Assembly (NCBI GenBank): GCA_002270565.1
Contig: NQMI01000176.1
Coordinates: forward strand, 1-64,000
Direction of reading: 5' to 3'
Source: Stenocarpella maydis
Taxonomy: Eukaryota; Ascomycota; Sordariomycetes; Diaporthales; Diaporthaceae
Length of the DNA stretch: 64,000 bases
This document shows positions 1-12,123 of the stretch, piece after piece (the stretch's first letter is position 1; every line of letters starts with the position of its first letter). The position numbers and the translations under genes were made by a program. The notes beneath the pieces are model-generated. The model searched no databases. It was not told the origin of the DNA and worked only from the letters and a program-made list of their open reading frames with translations.

Positions 1-2390
1 CTATTCCTTCATTATTAGAGTTTTAAGTAATAGCCCCTACTATCTTAATAAATGCCAATCTTAAGCCTTATTAAGCATATGCACCTTGCAGATTGGTTTA
101 TTATAATTTGCCCATCCATTAAGGTTTTATAGGCATTCCAAGGGTATGCAGGAGTCCAGCCTTATTAGGGCGCATCCCGTCTTATTATGTTTCTAATGCA
201 GGTGCTAATTCTTGAAGTTATTATGCTTATATATATATTTAATATCCTTACCTAGATATTATTAGGGAAACTAGTTATACTTAGTTTTCTCCCTTATATA
301 TTCCTTATATCCATCATAAATATGTAATACCTAGGAGATATTCTAATGCTTATTATATATTAGGCATATGCATCCTATATCTCCTAGCCTTCTATATTCC
401 TAGGTAGGTTGTCCTATAGTTTCTTTAAAAGGTCTTCCTGTAATTATAACCGCTATAATATTAGTTCTTAGGGCTAGAAGGGGCGCTTATCCTAGGTAGT
501 CTTGCGGTTTCTTCCACTAAGGTTATAACGCAAGTATAACCTAAGGGATAGGTTTTCCTTTCATCCTGGGGTCAAATTACAGGAGTTCCTCCATATTTCC
601 TACCACTAGGGTTCTTTCCTGCTTTCCTAAAGCATTCTTAGGAAACCATCCGGTGGCTTCCTTATTACTATAGTGAGTAGCATAGCTATCATTAAAGCAA
701 GCTATCCAACTAAGTAATATATATATTATTCTGGGCTTCTAGGGATTCTTTATTAGTAACATAGGCTGCTATTATGCCTTATCTTTCTGATATTTCTTAT
801 ACTGGGACTTAGTATATTATAAGAAGTATAAACTATTATAAAGGTCTTCTTCATTAGGGTTATAAAAGTTATATTCTTTATTTAGGTCTTAATTTAAGTA
901 TACCTAATATTAGTTATATACGTTTATTCTATAGATATAGTACTTATTTGCAAGCTCCTATTGCGGTTTAAACCTAGGTGGTCCTTATATGCTGCAAGTA
1001 GCTATATTAGCTTAATAGATAGCTTTATTAGCTTATCAGGTTCCTTTAAGTACTAACTTCCAGTCCCTATTTTACTTTAGAGCCCTATATTCTAAAGCAA
1101 AGTATCCCATCTTATTATAATTATAGCACTTAATGTTTTTCTTATCCTTGCATTAGGTAATATCTAGCTCTATGGGGCCTATATGCTATCCCTACTAGGT
1201 GCTTAGCTTCTAATACTTCTTTCTCATATTTAGTTTATGCTTATGGGATGGAGGTCGCTCTGAAGTTCATCCTCTCTTTTTTAAGCATTATTTATAGAGT
1301 TTATTATTAATCTAGATAGCTATTTCCATATAGTATAAAAAATCATTAGGTTGATCTATAACTCTACTAAGTTTATTCTTTACTTCATCCTTTAATCCGT
1401 AATAGAATATAAATTTCTTTGCGTTATTAGTATAGTTGATTTTAGTATAGATTTATTAGAATTCTGCCACATAGTTGATTACCGAACTATACTGCTTGCA
1501 ATTCGCTAGGTCCCTTTCTGCCTATTGTTTCTCATTTGGGTCCTGAAATAGGGACCTATGGGCGTCTTTATAGCCTTTATAGCTGCTGAAAATCCGCTGT
1601 ATCTTAAGCTTGTAGACTTTAAATAATTCCATATTAATAAAGTTGATTAGGTAGGGTTTGAATTAAGCTAAGGCTTGTCCTTTAAGGAAAGAGGATGTAT
1701 ATATAACCCTTTTTCCACTAGGCTATATATCTAACCTATGGAAATACTGGTAGGCCCTAACCTATATTAGGTATACCTGAAGTTATCTAGCAGTTCCATT
1801 ATAGGGGGCTAAAGTATTAAGCTTAATATATTCCTTTATTTGGATTGGGGTATTAATGATGTTGGCTCCTGCTTGAAGGGTAGTAATTTCTTATTAAAGC
1901 CGTTTGACCTCTACATTATATTAAGCTTAACCTTACATAAGGAGGCATAGCTGTCTAACCTTGTTAACTAGCTCCTGGATATAGGGGTCTATAGTTTCAT
2001 TATTAGCGAGTTCATTCAGTTTGTAGAGAAGGTTGCAGGTAGGGGTAGTTATTCCGGAGTCCAATATTATAAAGGGTTCCGCATATAATATTACTTAAAG
2101 TCCGCATAGCAATATATAAATAAGAGTCATTAAAATGTAATAATCAGAGGGTTTCTAAGTATATTAAACCTAAAAGACCAGGGGTTTATATTCGGAATAT
2201 ATTATTAGACGATTATTAAGCAATATTATTGACTGATAATAATTACTAGCTATAAAGGCTATTTAATACTAGGCTTAAATACTTAGATTAACGACTGAAG
2301 AGTCTATTCTAAGAAAACTATCTACTGTAGTGATAACTATATCCGTATATATGTTCCAACTCTTTAGTGGCTTGATGAAATTAATAGTAA
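1..2390 (-). mobile_element. RIP-degraded Ty3/gypsy retrotransposon relic (left end outside window)
   Basis: This very AT-rich block has no long ORF on either strand. Read on the minus strand it still shows retrotransposon Gag order. A capsid-like stretch at about 1425-1285 includes FYYGLKDEVKNKLSRV. A CCHC knuckle relic follows at 1132-1091, and a third Gag-Pol-like stretch at about 711-638 includes SWIACFNDSYATHYSN. Stops are frequent, and many Cys codons read as Tyr (TGY to TAY, that is C-to-T on the other strand), as RIP produces. Pol should lie to the left, beyond the window. I found no LTR, so the right boundary is only the point where base composition changes. Confidence 0.8.
1091..1132 (-). 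pseudogene. Gag CCHC zinc-knuckle relic with ligands mutated
   Basis: The minus strand reads KCYNYNKMGYFALEYR, which aligns with the usual CX2CX4HX4C retroviral-type knuckle of fungal gypsy Gag. The first Cys is kept. The second Cys, the His and the last Cys all read as Tyr, and the Gly after the second Cys reads as Asn. Each change is a G-to-A on this strand. That pattern of substitution without indels is what RIP leaves. Confidence 0.8.
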
Positions 2391-4072
2391 TATTATTGAC
2401 TAGGTGTTGCTCGATGGAATCGATATAGATCCCATCGATCCTGGTGGGTCCTTGACCCTAACCCTGATAAGGTGGCGTTACTGATTGGATCAGGTGGGGC
2501 GCTCTTTTCGGGGGCCACTTTCCAACCTGCGGGGTTGTCTTCTGCGGTAGTATCTATATGGAATATTAGCCGAAACTGCCGAATAGCCTCGGGCCCAGGC
2601 CGTAGCAGGGGTATCTGCTCGAGGGGCAATATGGAATTCTACACTACCTGTCTTGGCTCATCTTGTCACACGGTCGACCAAGATATCGACACTTAATTAT
2701 ACAATGAGGCCAACTGTGGAGGCTTGGGATCAGAATACAAGGCTTGTACCACAGTAATAAGCTTTGCGGCAAGATGATTCACCTGGTCCTTTTCACATTC
2801 GTCCGTCACAATGCCCGAATAAAAGGTTAATGGTTTGGGATGAACTACTCCGTACGTATGTGCAATGTACTCCGTATGTGTGCTAAGGAAAGGAAGGCGA
2901 TGGAACTCAGGCATGCCTAGCGCAAGAAATACATGTTGACCTCAAACCTCGGATTTGCCGGGATGCTCCAGGGTTCAGTCTCTGAAGAAACTGTGATGGT
3001 CGCATGCCAAGATAGACGGATGGACCGATGGCGGGGTGGGCTTTGGTCGTATTGCTTGGAATTTGCGTCTCGGGAGTGGCCTCGGTTTCGAGAGTAATTA
3101 ATCCACAATGCTAACGCTCAGTCACCTCATTTAGTCACAGCATTTACACGTAGTCTGCGGCTGCACTTTTCAGAGGCCAAGAAAGGGGAAAATATTGGAA
3201 AGTCTATCGCAGGTGGGTAAGGGATTTTCCTCTCTGTGATCTGTCATCTGTTTTGTATACTTAAGTAGTTAATCCGTGGGCTGTTGCAACCCTGCGTCTC
3301 CTGTTTGCGGGCAATCTGCTATCTCGCATATGCGACGTAACTATGCACATACATACAACAGTATGCGGGCAACTCCCGCCTCCCACCTTCCTAAAGAAAC
3401 ATGCTAGCATTGTCAACATCATTTCTGCGTGAATCATATCGTGAACTACAGTGGTGGGCATAGAGATCTTGGTTTGTTCGAATATCCATTTCCCAAATCC
3501 TGGGGCAGGAAATCCGGGGAGGATGCGGGGAATCCCAGGATAAAAGGAATGATGGCGCCCACAGTGGATAACCGCAATCAAATGCCGTGAACGCAATAGA
3601 CATCCCCAAGCTATGGGAACTACCGCCTGTGGGGTTCGCGCTCTGGGCTCTCCCACATCTCCATTGACGGTAAAGCCAAGAAAAGGACTGATAGGCCAGA
3701 GCATTTCAAAACGGGTCAGTAGACCATGCGTGCCAAGTAGCCAATAACTCAGCTGCCCTGTCCCTGAATAGCCCCATGGCCGTGGGATGGGGCGGATGGG
3801 GTACCAGCGGTGCGACATCCGATGAGCCGCCGCCCATCATCCAAAGCACCAAGGTTGACGCCTACCTGGTTCCTGCGATACAGAAAAAGGCCGTTTGCCC
3901 CCACGTCTCTCCATTTATCAAGGTTCCCTCCGAAGACTCTTGTGCTTGTCCCTCCATACCCTGTTGTGTTTGAAGTCCGAACTCCATAAAAGGTTTTCTG
4001 CCTTCCAGAGCGTGGCCCTGGTTTTTCATTCCACTCGCACTCGTAACCTGCGGCAGTCCTACCGACAACACC
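2391..4072. other. intergenic, no supported gene; upstream region of the 4073 MFS gene
   Basis: Base composition returns to normal near 2400. Several short ORFs overlap on both strands (the longest about 185 codons at 3818-3261, minus), but none shows a recognisable domain, a signal peptide or a convincing splice structure. The stretch next to 4073 presumably carries the promoter and 5' UTR of the MFS gene. Confidence 0.5.
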
Positions 4073-5883
4073 ATGACAAGCTCTGACAAGATCGACGACG
4101 TGGCCTATGTCCACCAGGACATGGGAACAGGGGTACATACTGCTGCTGGGCAGGGTCAGTATGCCACAGACAAGTACGCATTCAGTGCCGAATTCACATT
4201 AACAACACGTCTTTGCTCATACTCTATTCCGCAGGTATGGCCAACCTCTGGTGGAGCTGGACCCTGCGGCGGAAAAAAAGCTACGACGCAAGATTGACTT
4301 GATGATTGTCCCGACCGTAGCACTGCTGTATCTTTTTTGCTTCATCGATCGCGCAAACATCGGTGAGCCATCCTCTAACTTCTGGCCGATATCCCGACGC
4401 GTTCAAGCCTACTGACGGGGGACTAGGAAATGCTCGGCTCGCGGGACTTGAAAAGGACCTGAAACTCGTGAACAATGACTATAACGCGCTCCTTTCCATC
4501 TTTTATATCAGCTACATCGTGTTCGAGATCCCGGCAAACATTCTCTGCAAGTGGATGGGCCCGGGCTGGTTCATTCCTCTCACCTCCCTCGGATTTGGTA
4601 TTTCGTCAATTGGTACTGCGTTCGTGAACACGCAGGCCCAGGCCTCCGGCGTCCGCTTTATTCTTGGGGTCTTTGAGGCTGGCATGTTACCCGGAATCGC
4701 CTACTACATGTCCCGATGGTATCGAAGGAGCGAGTTGGCATTCCGTCTGGCGATGTGTACGTGATCCACATCCACATTAGACCGGAAATAAACTGCAAAA
4801 TATTTGCCGGAGGGCGGGGCTTGGCTGACAGTTCAATTACTTATTAGACATCGTTATGGCGCCCCTAGCAGGTGCATTTGGGGGGCTCCTTGCCTCAGGG
4901 ATCCTGAAGCTTCCAGGCTTTGGCAGTCTGCACACTTGGAGAATGATCTTTGGAATTGAGGGAATCATCACATGTGGCCTTGCGCTGATTTCCTTCTTCA
5001 CCCTCACGGACCGTCCGGAGACTGCTCGTTGGCTCACTCAAGACGAAAAGGACCTCGCCATCGCCCGCGTCAAGTCTGAGCGTGTTGGGCAGACACAGGT
5101 CCTCGACAAGATTGACAAGACCAAAATCTTCCGCGGCATCTTCAATCCCATCACCCTATCGACATCCTTCGTCTTCCTGCTCAATAACGTCACTGTCCAA
5201 GGCCTGGCTTTCTTCCTGCCCACGATCGTGAGGACGATATACCCTAAGAAGACTGTGATCAGTCAGCAATTATACACAGTACCGCCCTACGTCGTAGGCG
5301 GCTTCTTCACCTTGCTCTTGCCACTCATCAGCACCAAGATCGACAAGCGACAAGTCTTCATCATGGGCGCAGCCCCCTTCATAATGATAGGTTATATCAT
5401 GTTCCTCGGTAGCGAGAACCCGCAGGTCCGCTACGGCGCTACCTTTATCATCACTGCATCCGCCTTCATGCTTGGCGCGCTCACGAACGCGCAGGTGAGC
5501 GCAAATGTCGTGAGTGACACAGCGCGGAGCGCAGCGATCGGCACAAACGGTAAGTCTTCCTTGTCTCAGCTCTTCAGAGCGCTTTTCTGTACGTTGTGGT
5601 GAGCTGACATATTCTCACTCAAGTCATGTTCGGTAACATCGGTGGGCTCATCTCTACCTGGAGCTTCCTCGGCTGGGATGGTCCAAACTACCATATCGGG
5701 AACGGGCTCAACCTCGCTACTTCGAGCACCATTCTGATCACGGCCACATTGACCCTGTTCTGGATGAAGCGTGATAATAAGAAGCGGGAGAATCGCAGCA
5801 TTGAGGAAGAACTGGCGGGCTACTCCCCGGAAGAGACCTCGGATCTGGACTGGAAACATCCCGGCTTCCTATGGAGGCCGTAA
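4073..5883 (+). CDS. MFS transporter, allantoate permease / anion:cation symporter type
   Basis: Predicted plasma-membrane porter of 506 residues, the usual size of the fungal Dal5/ACS family, which takes up organic anions such as allantoate, nicotinate or pantothenate. Exons are 4073-4173, 4235-4362, 4427-4756, 4848-5549 and 5624-5883; all four junctions keep phase and the total is 1521 nt. The N-terminal half carries KIDLMIVPTVALLYLFCFID-type helix 1, then RANIGNARLAG, and the MSRWYRRSELAFR loop typical of this family. The central loop has TDRPETARWLTQDEKDLA, another family hallmark. The C-terminal tail ends KHPGFLWRP. The first intron interrupts TDK/YGQPL; start 4073 is the first in-frame ATG. 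The last acceptor is an AAG. Substrate cannot be told from sequence. Confidence 0.9.
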
Positions 5884-7006
5884 AGTATGGCTTGGCTTCC
5901 TAGTGCCTTGGATTGTGTCTGTGTTGTGTGTATCGCTATTCATGCTTGTTAGCCAGGATATGCAGCACAATGTAATCAGGAGGGATATCACCAAAGCTCG
6001 GTTGTCTCAATGCTGCGCACAATGACCCGGTGCAACTATCTGACATCTCCCATTTGGAACAGAAATTTGAACCTTCTAGCACCTCGCATTTTGACCTGAA
6101 CATTGAAGCTGTTGTAACGTATGCAGCAGCTTGCTCTGTGAATCCTTGAGCCATCCAAGATTTACTCGATGAAGGCGCAGCTGTAACAGTCAGGTAGACG
6201 CTGCTGACCGCGCGAACTTTCAAGGGTAGGAGCCATGACACCACGACTACTAGAGGGGAAAGAGCGTTTCGCCAATGGCATTGACTCCATTAGGGGACAC
6301 AAAGCCACGGGACAGATCGGCACAGAGCTTGAGTTATTCACATCCCTTGTCAGCTATTTTCCACCGAGGGTCGGCGTATCTAGTTGGAGAGAAAATTAAC
6401 CCCTTGCGGAGGCCTTGGGGTCGATCCCAAAAACAGAGAAGAATCGCCGCACGTTCATTATTCCAGAATTGCTATCATGCGTTTGCAGAACATGGAGGAA
6501 TCCCTGGGCTAACTCGTTCTCTGGCAGTTGCATGCAACGTAATGTAGACTGGAGATCCACCATTCCAGACGCTCATGGGCATGCAATAAGTCTTGACATA
6601 TCGGTCGAGTATTTGCATATATTTGGGCAATTTTTAGTCAATCTATTGTTGGCACAAACTTGACTGTATTCCCAGGCTGTTCTCAGGTCAGCCCTCGACT
6701 GAATTCTCAGGGTTAAACCCTACCCAAAACGGACCAGTACTTACGCAGTAGTTTCCAGCCTGTATTATTTTGAGAGCAGAGCTGCAGCCTGCAGAGTGTG
6801 TTGCTTTTTGGAACTGCATCTACTCGCAGCACGGTGGTCGCATGGATCCATAGCGTCTTCCGAACTGCGCAAATGTTCATATCGCAGTGAGGGCAGCTTC
6901 GAGGGTGATATTCACAGAGCAGACTCCCAGCCATTGCTTGCAACTCTTTCCTGCCAAGTCTAGGGAGGGGCGGCCTTCAGCTTTCTGCCATCATATAACT
7001 CGCAGC
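5884..7006. other. intergenic, no supported gene
   Basis: The stretch holds the 3' end of the MFS transporter and the upstream region of the YdeI-like gene. Small ORFs (for example 6275-6547 plus) show no family features. I see no repeat or RNA gene. Confidence 0.5.
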
Positions 7007-7582
7007 ATGGTTTCCTCAGCAAGCAAAGCTTTGGTTGGGCCCTTCACTCTTAAAGAATGGGAGGACTTACTTACCAACGACCCGCCCGACGACGGGGTCC
7101 GCCTTCTCTTGCGCAAATCCAAGTCCACCGCTCCAGGGATCGAATACATCGAAGCGCGAGACGCCGCACTCTGTTTCGGCTGGGTTGACAGCACTGCGCG
7201 CAGCCACGATGACGAATACCAGGAGAGGTGCTTCACGCCGCGCAGGCCACGCAGCCGCTGGTCACAGGTAAACAGGGAGGTTGTCGAGAGGCTTACAGCC
7301 GAGGGCAGGATGCGCGAGGGCGGCCTGTCAGAAGTCGACAGGGCAAAAGCGGACGGCAGGTGGGACGCTGCATATCGGATGAAGACTGCGGAGCCTGATG
7401 CAGAGTTCCAGGCCGCGCTTGATGCGAATGCGAGGGCGAAAGCGTTTTGGGGGACGCTGGGGAGGACGAAGAAGTTCCCATTTTTGTTCAGGCTGATGAA
7501 CATCAAGAGGCCGGGGACGAAGACGAAGAAGATTAAGCTGTTCATTGAGATATTGGAGAGGCATGAGACTCTCAAGTCATAA
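7007..7582 (+). CDS. YdeI/OmpD-associated family (OmdA domain) protein
   Basis: Single-exon protein of 191 residues. It opens with a domain like bacterial YdeI/OmdA: FTLKEWEDLLTNDP, then GVRLLLRKSKSTAPGIEY and ALCFGWVDS, followed by the arginine-rich CFTPRRPRSRWSQVNREVVERL, which is the clearest family signature. The second half has DAAYRMKTAEPDAEFQAALD and AKAFWGTLGRTKKF, matching the C-terminal part of the family. Bacterial relatives are linked to outer-membrane or antimicrobial-peptide tolerance; the role of fungal members is unknown. I chose ATG 7007 because the family begins near it; an in-frame ATG at 6887 would add 40 residues without family likeness. There is no signal peptide, so it is probably cytosolic. 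Confidence 0.85.
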   Translation: MVSSASKALVGPFTLKEWEDLLTNDPPDDGVRLLLRKSKSTAPGIEYIEARDAALCFGWVDSTARSHDDEYQERCFTPRRPRSRWSQVNREVVERLTAEGRMREGGLSEVDRAKADGRWDAAYRMKTAEPDAEFQAALDANARAKAFWGTLGRTKKFPFLFRLMNIKRPGTKTKKIKLFIEILERHETLKS

Positions 7583-8074
7583 ATCTGAGATCATTTTGGC
7601 ATGATGGGCCGTCAATATCAAGTCATTGTCAGGCATACATACCTAGGTACCTCCAAGCACCGAAGGTTAGCACATGCCCGGCATCATGCTTGAAGCCTAG
7701 GTACTCTGTCATAACAGGAGAGGTACTAGTTGGTTTTCCTGTAGATCACACAATGCACGACTCAAATGTCCCAACACTGTATAAATATAAAGGTGAGAGG
7801 AGGCCCTTCATTGGATGAGCCACGGCGACTGTGGGCTTCATGTTGGCTGTGTTCCAAGGGTCAACATGGCCAGTGCAAAGGATTAAATATGCTGCTAGCT
7901 GTAAACAATTTTGAAACTCCTCAGGCTGGCTATGCATCTAGGAGAAAAAAAAACTACCATCTTTCATCATCCAAGGTCTCACTCATCATCACCAATGCCA
8001 CGGCTCGAGTTTCGTTGCTCATGCTGTGGCAGTTGCCCCATTGATTGTTCGATGCATTCATCCACGTCCAGAAA
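7583..8074. other. intergenic between convergent genes; two CCTAGGTA motifs
   Basis: The stop of the YdeI-like gene (7582) and the stop of the MFS gene on the minus strand (8075) face each other. The gap holds CCTAGGTA at 7642 and at 7696, but no gene. Confidence 0.5.
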
Positions 8075-9835
8075 TCAGTCCCTCGTGTACTTGGACAGTT
8101 GTCGCCATCTATATCCGTACTTAAAAATGCATATTGGAATCGGAATGGTAGCCACACTTATTGCTGCAAAGACCGTCTGTGTTGCACGTTAGTCACCTAC
8201 TCTCCAAAGTTGATATGTTCTTGGATATCCCAAAGCACAAATACTGGGCATCAGTAGCAGGAGCAAGGAGTAGAAGAGATGTACTTACGAAACCCCAGCC
8301 ATACCCGAATTTCGAGACCAGAGGCTCCGTCGCCAGTGGCACGAATGTCCCCATGAGGCAGCGTGTCACAATGACAGCACTCACCGCAGAGGCCGAGTAG
8401 ACCCCGAACGCATCAACGACGTATGCCATCAGCGGCAGGAAGCATAGCATCAGGAAGTTCCCCAGCAGCACTACGGCCGCGAGCAGGACAGCCACGTGCA
8501 GGTGCCACTGGGTCGCCCAGCCGTACATCAAGACGGGGAAAGGGAAGAGCAGGCTCCCAAGGATGATGAACGGCAAGCGGTACTCTGGCTGTCCGACACC
8601 TTGGTGCATGTCGCGCAATTTCACGTAGATTTTGTCGAGGAAGACGTTGCACAACACGACAGATGCCGTCGACCCGATGCCTGGAATCATGAGGTTAGCT
8701 GGGTTGCACTTGGGCAGGCTCCAGGTGTCGTGGGGGCGCCATAAGCGCAGGGACACTAACTAAAGGAAAGGAATGCAAAGCCGGTGGCCGCGGGCGTGAA
8801 GCCGTAGTACTGTTGCAAGATTGGCGGCAGACTTATCGACATGATGTAAAAGTAGGTGAAAGTGAAGGAGCCGAACAAGGCCAGGATCTGCAGGGCGAAG
8901 CTGCTCTTGAGCACGATGAAGGGCCGCAGCACGGATTCTCCCATCAGCTGCCAGCTGTGGCCGCCCTCGTCGGCATCAAACTCTGACCTGAGTGCAAAGT
9001 TGCCCGTCTCTTTCCTGAGGCGGGCGGCCTTCCGTTTCAGGATCTCCACCCTGTAAGTCTCGCGGAAGAACATCAAAAACGCGACCTCGCAAGAGCCAGC
9101 AAGAACAGCACTCATCCAGAGCGTCTTCCTCCAGCCCAGCGTCTGGGCCACAGCGCCCGCAATGGCTGGCCCAGCGGCTCCCCCAATCAGCGGGGCGAGC
9201 TGGATCAGGCTCATTGCTGTGCCGCGCTTCTCTGAGACGAATATGTCACCGACGATTGCGGGGCTGAGCACGTTGGTGGCTACTGCGAAGCCGGTCAGGG
9301 CGCGCGCGAATATGAGGACGCCAGTGGTTGGGCTCAGGGCGGCAAGGACGGTGAAGGCGGTGAAGAGCAAATTGGCAATGTTGATGACGGGATAGCGTCC
9401 GTACAGCTCAGAGAGCGGTGCGATAAGCAGAGGGCCCGCGGCCTCGCCGAGTTCCCAAATAGTCACGAGCAGTACGCTCGAGGAGCTGGAGGCATTCCCA
9501 CGGCTAAGATCGTCGACGATGGTGGTTGCTATTGGCACCACTGAGATACATGTGAAGGTCCTAAAGGGTTGTTAGCCAGGCCGTGTCCGCTGTGCCCCGC
9601 GTGCGAGTGTGTGGCAAATTCAGCGACAAATCCTGCTCGCGTACACTGTGAATGCCATGAGAGACAGCAGAGCCACAATCATCCACTTGTAGCTCTGTGC
9701 CCAGTCCAAAGGGTTTTCCTCGTCGCCATTGGGGTCAAAACCAACAAAGTCCTTGCTGAACACTCTGTGCAGCTGGTCGTCTCTCGGGATGGGTGCAGTT
9801 GCCGCGTCTGGCAGCAGCGGTGTGGTCTCGTCCAT
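8075..9835 (-). CDS. MFS transporter, DHA1-type (drug:H+ antiporter-like)
   Basis: Predicted 12-helix plasma-membrane exporter of 494 residues. Exons (minus) are 9835-9645, 9560-8761, 8680-8289 and 8176-8075; phases agree and the total is 1485 nt. Landmarks are NPLDWAQSYKWMIVALL before helix 1, the PLSELYGRYPVI loop, the RALTGFAVATNVLSPAIVGD motif of helix 5 and the FRETYRVEILKRKAARLRKE central loop typical of fungal DHA1 proteins. The last exon was found by splicing past an apparent stop: using a CTAAC branch and a CACAG acceptor at 8177 it gives the classic tail IPICIFKYGYRWRQLSKYTR. A shorter readthrough end at 8193 is much less like the family. Substrate is unknown; relatives move azoles, polyamines or metabolites. 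Confidence 0.9.
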
Positions 9836-10602
9836 GGCGGCAGAGAGACCACTGCAGGGACGTGAGCGGGGAGAGCTGTTGATATGTCGGCGGTGAGAGT
9901 GTCCAGCCTGCTGCAAGAGACACTCTGAGTAGGTGGAGTCAAGCTGAGCCACTGCTAGTGAAAGTGACTGTAGCCGTGCTGGAAACTGAGTGGAAACTGC
10001 CAGTGCACATGTGATAATAAATCTCTGACTCGAGCTGTGCGAGTTTGCACTGAAGGGTCCGGTTCTCGCCAAGCCAGCCACAGCAGACCCGGCCGATATC
10101 GTGCAGGCTAGACGCCGCCCTTCGGAGAACGGGAGTGGCCCGGCCGCACTATAATACTGTGGCTGTTGCTCTGCAGGCCCATGTGGCTCAGTAATACGTG
10201 ATCTCACTCACCATTTTCGCTATAGGGTGCGACCATCCCACCTTCCAGGGTGTATGACAAGGGGGTTTCATCAAAGAAACCTCGGCTCAGCTGTGCTGGC
10301 CCTAGGGACCTAGGTATCAAAACGCCCAGGGGAAACAAATGTCGGAAGTGACAAGGGTGAAACAGCACACGCTGTGGCTGGCGAAGATGGTTTGCAACCC
10401 CTCCTTGTCCATCGAAGAAATTTTTTATTTATTTATTTGTATCACTAATGACGTGTGTATCTGCACGAACAAATCTGGAACATCGAAAAGCCTGCTACCG
10501 TGCGCTTGACACCCCGTCAAGCGCATCCGCCAATTGTTGCGAGTACAACTGTGGTGTGCCATGTAACGGTACGGTTAAAAATAAGGAAAAGGAAAAAGAG
10601 AA
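9836..10602. other. intergenic, upstream of the DHA1 gene
   Basis: This stretch should carry the promoter and 5' UTR of the minus-strand MFS gene. A TATA-like ATAATAC lies near 10150 and a CCTAGGTA motif at 10309. I see no gene. Confidence 0.4.
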
Positions 10603-12123
10603 TCAGTTTGCTTGCGCCTTCCAAAAACTTTTCACCACCGGAGCCGGGAGGGCCCCTCTACCTGACGCGGATGCATGGATTCGCAGAATCAGGGGCTTGA
10701 CACTCTTCTCACAGAGCACTACACATGGCTTCGCCTCGTTCGCGCGGACAATTTCCCGGAGGCGCGAGAGCAGCACAGCCATCTTCTGCAGGGCCTCTTG
10801 GTTCTTGTCATTGCTCTCCCAGGTCTCAAGCTGATCTCGAAGGTCGTGGACATGCACTCTGTCGAAGGTGCCGTTCTCGTGGTGACCGGTGATCAAGTAT
10901 CGGGTCCGTCCAAACCATAGCTGAGGAAGCCAGTGCGGCTTTGGCCTTGAGTGATGGCCTCTTCTGCTCTTCAACTCCGCTATGCTCGCTTGCTCGGTAC
11001 CTGCGCCGCGGCGAATCGTTTCTGCTGAGCCACCGGCAGGCCCCGAGGCAATCTCGCTCACTGCCACGGAAGAGTAGGCGATCGCAAGAGACGAGATGTC
11101 CTCCCCGTCCGACCTGGAATCGGGAGATTGGTTCCAATCTCTCCAGGCATATCGGGATGCTTGTAAGATGCATCCACTTCAAAGCGAACCGCACACTGCA
11201 GTCCTCCAAAGTCGTATCGGAGAACGCGGTGATGGGCTGAGCTGTTTTCAATGCCTTGAGGCAATCGTGTCATTGCCCTTTCGAAATTGTGTCCAAAGCC
11301 TGAAATATTTGAACCATGCAAAAACTCGGCTGTCGACTTGACACATCGCTCGATGACCAAAGTGTCGTGTACTAGATACACATTGACACGGAAGCTTTCC
11401 TTGATGCTGCCTTTACAAAAGTCGAAAAACTTCCGCGTGCTGTTCCGGTTGGTAAGCACGTCGATCTCGTCAAAGCGGACAGTTGGATTCATCAGCTCTG
11501 CGGCTTAGAAGACGACTTCGAATGGATAGTAAGGAATCTTATAGGTATTTTAGTCGATGAACTAGCCACCAGAGTCGGGTTTAATAGTCACGAGAAGTAA
11601 TGTTGCTACGAAGACGGGTGCGCCGCCTAAGTCGCTACATCGTCAGTATAAATGCGCCTGCCGGAAAAGCGAGCTGGTTGATCTGACTTGGCACGTAAAC
11701 TGCCGGCCTCTTCTGGTCTACCCAATTGTAACTGCAAATGAGATCGTGTTGGCCTCTGTTCGAAATAGACGGCGCTGTGTCGGATCGCTCGAGCGAGTTG
11801 CTGGCGAGCGTGTCAATCGTCTTTCCGATTCCCTTCACCATCCATCGGTCTTTGGGGTTGCGGGTATTGGGCGCCTGGGGTTTTCCGGTCAACGACATAA
11901 CGCGCATAAATAGTGGACGCACGGGAATGGGAAGCGAGCATCTTACTTTGGATGGCTCCATGGGAGCTAAATTGGGTATGTGAGAGACCCCACTACGGGC
12001 ACACCGTGCAGGGCGCGCCGAGCTGGAGGCGGAGATTGCTTTGTCTCGACGATGTTGCTCGAGCGCCGTCTCGCTGAGGAAGATCCGTCCGCAGCCACAC
12101 CTGGCAATAGAATCAGGATCCAT
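10603..12123 (-). pseudogene. decayed fungal conserved gene with zinc-finger-like N-terminus (family often labelled geranylgeranyl pyrophosphate synthetase)
   Basis: On the minus strand the remains run in order. First comes MDPDSIARCGCGRIF with ALEQHRRDK, a C2H2-like start. An intact-looking intron follows at 11946-11875, then SYNWVDQKRPAVYVP. Next is DSGG to AAELMNPTVRFDEIDVLTNR, then FGHNFERAMTRLP and GGLQCAVRFEVDASY. Finally, in another frame, SIAELKSRR, LPQLWFGRTRYLITGHHENG and a C-terminus at 10603. Three in-frame stops break it: TAG 11564-11562, TAA 11552-11550 and TAA 11507-11505. The last two fall where Gln is expected. Near 11115-11125 the frame shifts with no intron signal. From memory of the fungal family, the order matches proteins often labelled geranylgeranyl pyrophosphate synthetase, but I see no prenyltransferase DDxxD motif. 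Function unknown. Confidence 0.7.

Noticed and set aside
3261..3818. 185-codon minus-strand ORF upstream of the first MFS gene
   Set aside because: No domain, no splice support, and composition unlike coding sequence; overlaps ORFs in other frames.
6991..7575. 194-codon ORF antisense to the YdeI-like gene
   Set aside because: Shadow frame of a clearly recognised gene on the other strand.
8193..8288. Readthrough C-terminus for the DHA1 gene ending at 8193
   Set aside because: Splicing at 8288/8177 gives a far better family C-terminus in phase.
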